Source of the DNA: Ecdyonurus torrentis
Taxonomy: Eukaryota > Arthropoda > Insecta > Ephemeroptera > Heptageniidae
Assembly (NCBI GenBank): GCA_949318235.1
Contig: OX439132.1
Span: 309,391 to 373,390, forward strand
Direction of reading: 5' to 3'
Length of the DNA stretch: 64,000 nucleotides
Under the pieces are notes generated by a model, which was not told where the DNA came from, ran no database searches, and was given only the letters and a program-made list of their open reading frames with translations. This document shows positions 40,925 through 64,000 of this stretch, one piece after another. The position numbers and the translations under genes were made by a program. Position 1 is the stretch's first letter; the number at the start of each line of letters is the position of its first letter.

Positions 40925-41232
40925 TTTAATATTTCATTGTTAAAAATATTTATCTATTACATAAATCTTATCTCTATTGAGCTTTAGAAAACTGTTGTAT
41001 ATTTTAGGTTATTTTATTGTTATTTAATATTTCATTGTTAAATATATTTATCTATTACATAAATCTTATCTCTATTGAGCTTTAGAAAACTGTTGTATAT
41101 TTTAGGTTATTTTATTGTTGTTTTATTTAATATTTCATTGTTAAATATATTTATCTATATTACATAAATCTTATCTCTATTGAGCTTTAGAAAACTGTTG
41201 TATATTTTAGGTTATTTTATTGTTATTTTATT
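40925..41232 (+). repeat. About 100-bp tandem repeat, three copies
   Basis: The unit starts TTTAATATTTCATTGTTAAA and contains CTCTATTGAGCTTTAGAAAA. Three nearly identical copies occur with small length changes. Confidence 0.88.
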
Positions 41233-43260
41233 TAATCGTGTACATCAATCTATATGGGTGTCAATATATTACACTGATTTCTATTCTTTGATTAATTGAA
41301 ATATCATGTTTTGGGGACGGAATTATTTTTTTTATAATGAGGAAGTTTCAATAATGTTAACACTTGATTGGTTTGGAGCATATTCTTAGCAAGAATATAA
41401 ATAGTAAATTTTATTGGAGTCGATATTTAACTTTAATAATTAATTACATTTCAGTGACTAGCTGCCACCTGGTATGTGTCCGAAATGTTGTATAAAATCA
41501 ATATTGAAAAAAATATAACTAACTAAGATATTATTTTTATTGTTTTTCTAAAATTAAATATAATTGATGCTGCATTAATTTTGTATTTGACCTACTCATA
41601 ATATAGAATACATTTTTTTAATATCTTGAATCATTTCTTAATGCTTTAAAACATTAGATTAATTTTAATGCTTTTTAAATTACTTTGGATAAATAAAGTC
41701 TATCGCATATTGATAGAGGAAAGGAAAGAAGAAATTGAGGTAGGGAGGGATAAAGGGATCATTTTGTTTATATATGGAACCATTATTAGAAACAAGTACC
41801 CAATTTTCTGCTGTTTTAGCTGTGTTCTTGGAAGAGAGAATGGACGTTTGGAAGAATAAAAAAGGGATGAATAACTTACGGAGATGATATAAAAGGTGAA
41901 TTTTTTGTTATTAAGTATTAAATTATTGTAGTATGAAATATTAAATAGAATGAGAAATAAACAAATTTGTTAGGATTAGATAAAATATAATAATGAAAAA
42001 AATTAATATATGAGAAACAAGTTAGAAAAAGATGGGAGACGAAAAAGGGGAGGTAATACAAATTTAAGTTATTTTTAAAATTGATGTATAAATTAAATAT
42101 TAAAAAAAAATACAAATTTCAGGGCCTTTAGGTCTGTTTGGGGTTAAAACACATAGATTTAAATTGTGTTTTTTTACATCCCACGCGAGTACGCACGCAA
42201 CGAGTACGATTCATGGAAGGCTAATTTTATTACTCTAAGATTATAAAAATTAGATAGATTCTGTTTAGTCTAGAACTTGAAAATGTAAGAAACCAAAACA
42301 ACAACGTTATTCTCATTAAATTAATCATTTTATTTTTTATAAAAATTGATTTAAATACACTTATAAATTTTCATGTTTTTAAATATTATTATTTAAAAAT
42401 AATATTGTTAGTGTGTAGGTTTTGGAAAGCCAGAAGCATCATAAATCTGCAGCCTGGAAAATTAATAAAAATTGTAACCATAGTTACTTCCACTTTCTGT
42501 TTAATTGACTTTTTGCAAATTGACTATTTTTTATGGTCTTAAAATATAATTAAAGAAAAAAAAATAATATAAGTGCAAAAAAACTTCTTAGATATTTCTT
42601 CTTCGTCTTATTTGAATTAATTTCCAAGACCAGAAGTTATTTTAAGCACGGCGACGACTGTTTCTTTAAAAGGCGGTTTACAGTTTTTCATTTTTCATTT
42701 TTTTTTTTTAACATTCAAGCTTTTTTGACGAGTTTATAGTTCCTGGACATTTTGTTTATTCTCCAAATTTTTAAATTATTTATTAGTGATATTACAGAAA
42801 AAAATACGTATTTAAAAACAAACTGTCCAAAATGCTGCAAATTTGTCAGAAAGATTTCATCAATTAAAACCCCCCCAAAAAAATATAAACTGTATTTTGG
42901 CGTTATGGCGTCACCATTCACCATCTCACGTAAATTTACATTTAAATATCCGAAAATATAAATTTATATGTATGATTTTTAGACATTTTATTTATTTATT
43001 AGTTATAAAAATAACAACGACTACAAAAAGTTGTAATATGCAATAGTTATAGACAAATTCAAAGTTAATAAATATTATTTTATATTATGAGTTATTTAAT
43101 ATATTTAATACTTAATAAAATTAAAAATATTTAATATTCATTATTAATATTAATATTAATAATAATATTTAATATTTAATATTTTTAAATTTATATTTAA
43201 TACATAATTTATATTAGGAAATAAAAATTAAGTTATTTTTTAAATAATTAGAAATTTACA
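41233..43260. other. Intergenic between the two lectin genes, no gene confirmed
   Basis: AT-rich. The first exon and promoter of the proximal lectin gene might lie here or in 38-40 kb, but no convincing signal-peptide exon was found. 42,610-42,960 is somewhat less AT-rich without recognisable content. Confidence 0.3.
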
Positions 43261-53311
<10,051 letters not shown>

Positions 53312-53365
53312 TGTACCAATAGAAATGTTTAAACCTCTATTTGAAACTATCTATTGAAACTATTT

Positions 53366-53372
53366 GTATATA
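53366..53372 (-). promoter_or_regulatory. Possible TATA box of the distal lectin gene
   Basis: Minus-strand TATATAC lies 55 bases upstream of the ATG at 53,311, implying a start site near 53,340. Confidence 0.3.
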
Positions 53373-53536
53373 TTACTTTTCAAGGGAAGCATGCACTTGT
53401 TTTATATCAATTGAAAATATTATCATTGCAGCACTGTTTCCTCTTTGCAAGAATAAATCAATTGAAATGCATCGACAATAGTTATGTTTTTTTTCTGTGC
53501 TATACACAATATACACTATAAATAACTTTTATTATA

Positions 53537-53784
<248 letters not shown>

Positions 53785-54019
53785 TTACACAGAGACATGG
53801 CAGAAAAGCAGACAGATAGACAAATAATGTCACGTATTTATATAATAATTATAATAATCTAACTAATAATTATGGTCATTTAATGCTTGTTTTCAGTGGT
53901 GACGTACTATACGCTGAATCACCATACCTATATTTATAAGTTAAAAGTGATTTGTATATACATGCAAGTAGTTCAGACAACTCGATAGTGCTGAGCAATA
54001 TCACTACACAGAGAAAGCA

Positions 54020-54245
54020 TAAATTACGTAATTTATGCTGCATTTATGTCATTATAGCGTATTAAAATGATGATAAATTGGAACAATATAAATAATTATA
54101 CTGTACAATATAATATTGAAGCTATGTTCCATAGTTGTATGCAGTATAGCATAAGTTATGTTGTATGCAATAAATTATGCTGAAACTATTTCCTAGCATA
54201 ATTATTACGTACATAATTATTTTTGTTCGTGCAATGTAGCATAAA
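54020..54245. mobile_element. Family H MITE
   Basis: Begins AGCATAAATTACGTAATTTATGCT and ends ATTATTTTTGTTCGTGCAAT with several inverted GCATAA/TTATGC motifs. Related to 31,869 and 52,578. Confidence 0.55.
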
Positions 54246-54526
54246 TGTTTTGATCCGCCATTTTGATGGTCAGGAATATATAGAGCAGCATAGGAAAAAT
54301 ATATTTTTTATTAGCAAAAGAAGCTTCAAACCTCAATCAAAGCCTTATTTGTAGCTCCTAAAAAGCTCGAAGGATATCAGAAAATACGTTCAGTTAAAAT
54401 AAAAGTTAAAATAAACTTTTATTTATGTGAAGATATAGGAGAAATGATGTTTGCCCTATGCTGGACAAAGCATTAGGCACCACAAACATGGCGACAAAGC
54501 GCAAGGATGTGCAAGAGGTCTACTTT
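54232..54526 (-). mobile_element. MITE family C in the divergent intergenic region
   Basis: CGCCATTTTGATGGTCAGGA ... TAGCAAAAGAAGCTTCAAAC ... CATGGCGACAAAGCGCAAGG, the full family order. Confidence 0.82.
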
Positions 54527-54554
54527 TATTCAATTGTTCCTATTTATATTAAAG

Positions 54555-54703
54555 ATGATACACTTCACATTGTATTCAAGATAGATAAGCTAATTCTTAT
54601 CAGATCTAATATATATATATATATAGCTAATTCTTAAAGATCTACACTTCACATTATATAATTATATTATTGTATTCCAGATAGATAAGCTAATTCTTAT
54701 CAG
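54555..54703. promoter_or_regulatory. Duplicated inverted GATA-site pairs upstream of lipid-transfer gene
   Basis: AGATAAGCTAATTCTTATCA (54,583-54,602) is an inverted pair of WGATAR sites 6 bases apart. It is repeated exactly 100 bases downstream (54,683-54,702) within a partial direct repeat that includes CACTTCACATT. GATA factors bind such sites in arthropod gut and fat-body genes; a role here is inferred from position. Confidence 0.5.
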
Positions 54704-54712
54704 ACACAGGTT

Positions 54713-54774
54713 TTATCGGCCCGGGTCAACACCTGATTGCAAAGCTTCTTCACTTACATGGCATCTTCAGCAAG
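54713..54774 (+). other. Putative 5' UTR exon of the lipid-transfer gene
   Basis: A GC-richer segment ending CAGCAAG|GTAAGTACT, a near-perfect donor. Joined to the acceptor at 55,375 it places an upstream ATG (54,758) whose 11-codon frame ends just past the main ATG, out of frame. The 5' limit is unknown. Confidence 0.5.
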
Positions 54775-54924
54775 GTAAGTACTGTACGTGTCAAATAACC
54801 AATCAATAAGAAATACTTCACCAAGTGCTGGACCAACTTGGACAGTACATTATTAAAAAAAACTATTCTATATTTTCACAATTATTCTTGGTACATTCTT
54901 TATTGTAACCAAAACAAACACTTG

Positions 54925-55151
<227 letters not shown>

Positions 55152-55381
55152 CATCTCTCTCTCCCTTTAATTTATGGCCTTTAAAAATATATATATTTTT
55201 CTATTATTATATATATTTTTTTATTATTATATATTTTTCTAATATTTTCCTCTAACAAGTTTCTGTCCAAAGTGCATTGATAGTAATAATTAAATATAAT
55301 AAACACTAGGATTTCAATTATTATAAACGTATGTTTGTTATGCCTTCAAAAATTATTTGTTTATTTGTTTCGCAGGCTGAA

Positions 55382-62139
<6,758 letters not shown>

Positions 62140-62576
62140 TGATTGATATTAAATTTATATATAAAAAAAACTGTATTGGACCATTTCCAATAAACCAACT
62201 ATATAAAATAAATTAATATATTTCTAGTGGAAAAATCGTTTATACTTGGACATTGCAACAATTAAAAAACATTTAATTGCAAGTGGTCCATTAAAATTTA
62301 TAAAATATAATATTTTTTTAAATTATTATTATTGTTTTTTTTAACGGGAATAGCACCTTTTTTTATTTTTTTACCGTTTTTTTAAAAAAAAGGTGTCTTT
62401 AAAATATAATAATAATTTTAAAAGTTCCACTTGACATGTGTTGTGAAGCACACACGTGGACGAGGCGTGCATGACAAGGCGTGCATGCACTTTGGTGCCA
62501 CAGTAAATACCAGCATGTTCAGCACAGATTTTTTACATTACAAGGTTATGTACCTTTTAAGTATTTTATTTTTATG

Positions 62577-62650
<74 letters not shown>

Positions 62651-62840
62651 CACTAGGAGTATTCGGCATATTCGGCAAAATCCTTTTGTCCCATTTTATA
62701 AAAATGGTAGTGTACATGGTTATTTGAAAAATTAATAATAAAAATAATAACACAAAATAGGAATATATAAAAAATATTTAAATTATATAGAATGTATGAA
62801 AACAAATATTATTAATGATCAATTTTGCTATTATATATAA
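62140..62840. other. Lipid-transfer 3' UTR and downstream intergenic DNA
   Basis: AATAAA at 62,189-62,194. Later AT-rich DNA contains an A/T-rich hairpin (62,350-62,400) and a (TA)n tract at 62,582-62,648. Confidence 0.5.
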
Positions 62841-62844
62841 TGAC

Positions 62845-63222
62845 TGAATGACTGAATGAATGAATGAATGAATGAATGAATGAATGAATGAATGAATGAA
62901 TGAATGAATGAATGAATGAATGAATGAATGAATGAATGAATGAATGAATGAATGAATGAATGAATGAATGAATGAATGAATGAATGAATGAATGAATGAA
63001 TGAATGAATGAATGAATGAATGAATGAATGAATGAATGAATGAATGAATGAATGAATGAATGAATGAATGAATGAATGAATGAATGAATGAATGAATGAA
63101 TGAATGAATGAATGAATGAATGAATGAATGAATGAATGAATGAATGAACGAATGAATGAACGAACGAACGAAAGAACGAACGAACGAACGAACGAACGAA
63201 TGAACGAACGAACGAACGAATG
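62845..63222. repeat. (GAAT)n then (GAAC)n satellite
   Basis: About 75 GAAT units pass into a mixed GAAC/GAAT tail. This is the reverse complement of the ATTC-to-GTTC transition seen at 37,066. Confidence 0.97.
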
Positions 63223-63344
63223 AAAATATTGAGTATAGAAAAAACATAATAACATAAAAAAGATAAATAAGATATCCAATATATATTGCTAACTATTGAT
63301 TACTCCAGGAAGTAAAATACAAAAACTCAATGTAAAACGTCACA

Positions 63345-63502
63345 GGTAGGTATAAGGTTGATTAGAAAACACGGCCGGCGACTGTAACCCTAGCAGTGTG
63401 AGAAGGTGACACCCACGCTCGCGGTTACATTGTGGTCAGGTCACTCTCAGGTGGGGTGATGATGTAGCGAGGTGCTCGCAGTAGCTGGCAGCCGCACGGC
63501 AG
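63345..63502 (+). other. GC-rich block ending in a strong donor, possible first exon
   Basis: A CpG-rich patch (GGCCGGCGACTG, ACGCTCGCGGTTAC) ends GGCAGA|GTAAGTATC at 63,502. Its ATGs run quickly into stops, so it would be noncoding. It could be the first exon of a gene lying right of the window. Confidence 0.35.
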
Positions 63503-63792
63503 AGTAAGTATCATTTATTTGTAGTCTGTATTAGATATTACTAACTAAAATATCTTTTTTATGGATGAATATTTTAATAGATTTTAACTTTGTTCATAAT
63601 AGCAAATTATTTTTTTCTTTCTTATTACTTTTTTCCTTTTTTATTTTTTTTTATTTTCTTTTTTTTTACTTTTTATTCATTTATTTTATTTTATTTATTT
63701 TTTTATTTTTTTTTTTTCCTTTTTTTTCTATAGTACTTACAATTTTGCATATACCCACCTAATTCCACCTTTTAACAGCACCAATATTCTTA

Positions 63793-64000
63793 AAGGCGTA
63801 GAACACCTTGAACAAAAAAGTTGCGTAATATCCTAACAAACATGAAAATCAACGTTGATTTGGCCGGAGTCATTGATTTCTATTTTATTTTCCATTCACA
63901 AAATGCCGCTGCCGGTCAGTGACGTCACAGCTCGCTCGGTTTACGAGCGCGTGGACCAGGCATTTTTTTGTACATTTCCCCTGCACTGCAGGCAAGGGCA
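63793..64000. mobile_element. Family F palindrome, left part, runs off the window
   Basis: Starts TTAAAGGCGTAGAACACC, then AAAATCAACGTTGATTT and AGTGACGTCACAGCTC, matching 35,905-36,405. Confidence 0.7.

Overview
The window is an AT-rich animal genome segment dense in transposons and satellites, most likely from an arthropod. The best evidence is an actin with arthropod muscle-type residues, insect-style C-type lectin domains, a CRAL-TRIO lipid-transfer gene, spliceosomal introns throughout and many MITE, SINE and LINE remnants. I cannot name the species. All exon chains were built by hand from splice signals, reading phase and protein sense, with no transcript data.

Layout. (1) About 1-7,450, + strand: a complete 4-coding-exon actin gene (376 aa) with an upstream GC-rich promoter region and a CArG box, bracketed by two copies of one palindromic MITE family. 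(2) 7,450-14,780: intergenic MITEs, minisatellites and simple repeats. (3) 14,783-26,930, + strand: a secreted collagen-like gene. A TATA box, a 6-codon exon and a 15-codon exon together give a signal peptide. A 104-residue non-collagenous exon follows, then a 3.2-kb exon encoding about 36 near-identical Gly-X-Y blocks. Its 5.9-kb first intron holds a hAT element, a SINE split by a MITE, and large palindromes. (4) 28,510-37,810 and 43,261-53,311, - strand: two paralogous secreted proteins, each with an N-terminal coiled coil and a C-terminal C-type lectin domain. The distal one (245 aa) is complete; the first exon of the other was not found with confidence. (5) 54,713-62,194, + strand: a complete 312-aa alpha-tocopherol-transfer-protein-like gene in 7 coding exons, divergent from the distal lectin gene. 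(6) The right edge has a GC-rich block ending in a strong splice donor, perhaps the first exon of another gene.

Gene relationships. The collagen-like gene and the lectin pair lie tail to tail. The collagen triple helix, coiled-coil neck and lectin head, which are fused in collectins, therefore sit here in adjacent separate genes. Whether the products interact is inference only. The distal lectin and lipid-transfer genes are head to head and share about 1.4 kb containing a duplicated inverted pair of GATA sites.

The most unusual DNA-level feature is splice-site-adjacent satellite. One tetranucleotide repeat abuts a 5' splice site in the lipid-transfer gene as (GTGA)n and, in the opposite orientation, a 3' splice site in the collagen gene as (CACT)n. 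In each orientation it repeats a splicing-consensus motif about 150 times. A 1.85-kb uninterrupted (GATA)n occupies another intron of the lipid-transfer gene.
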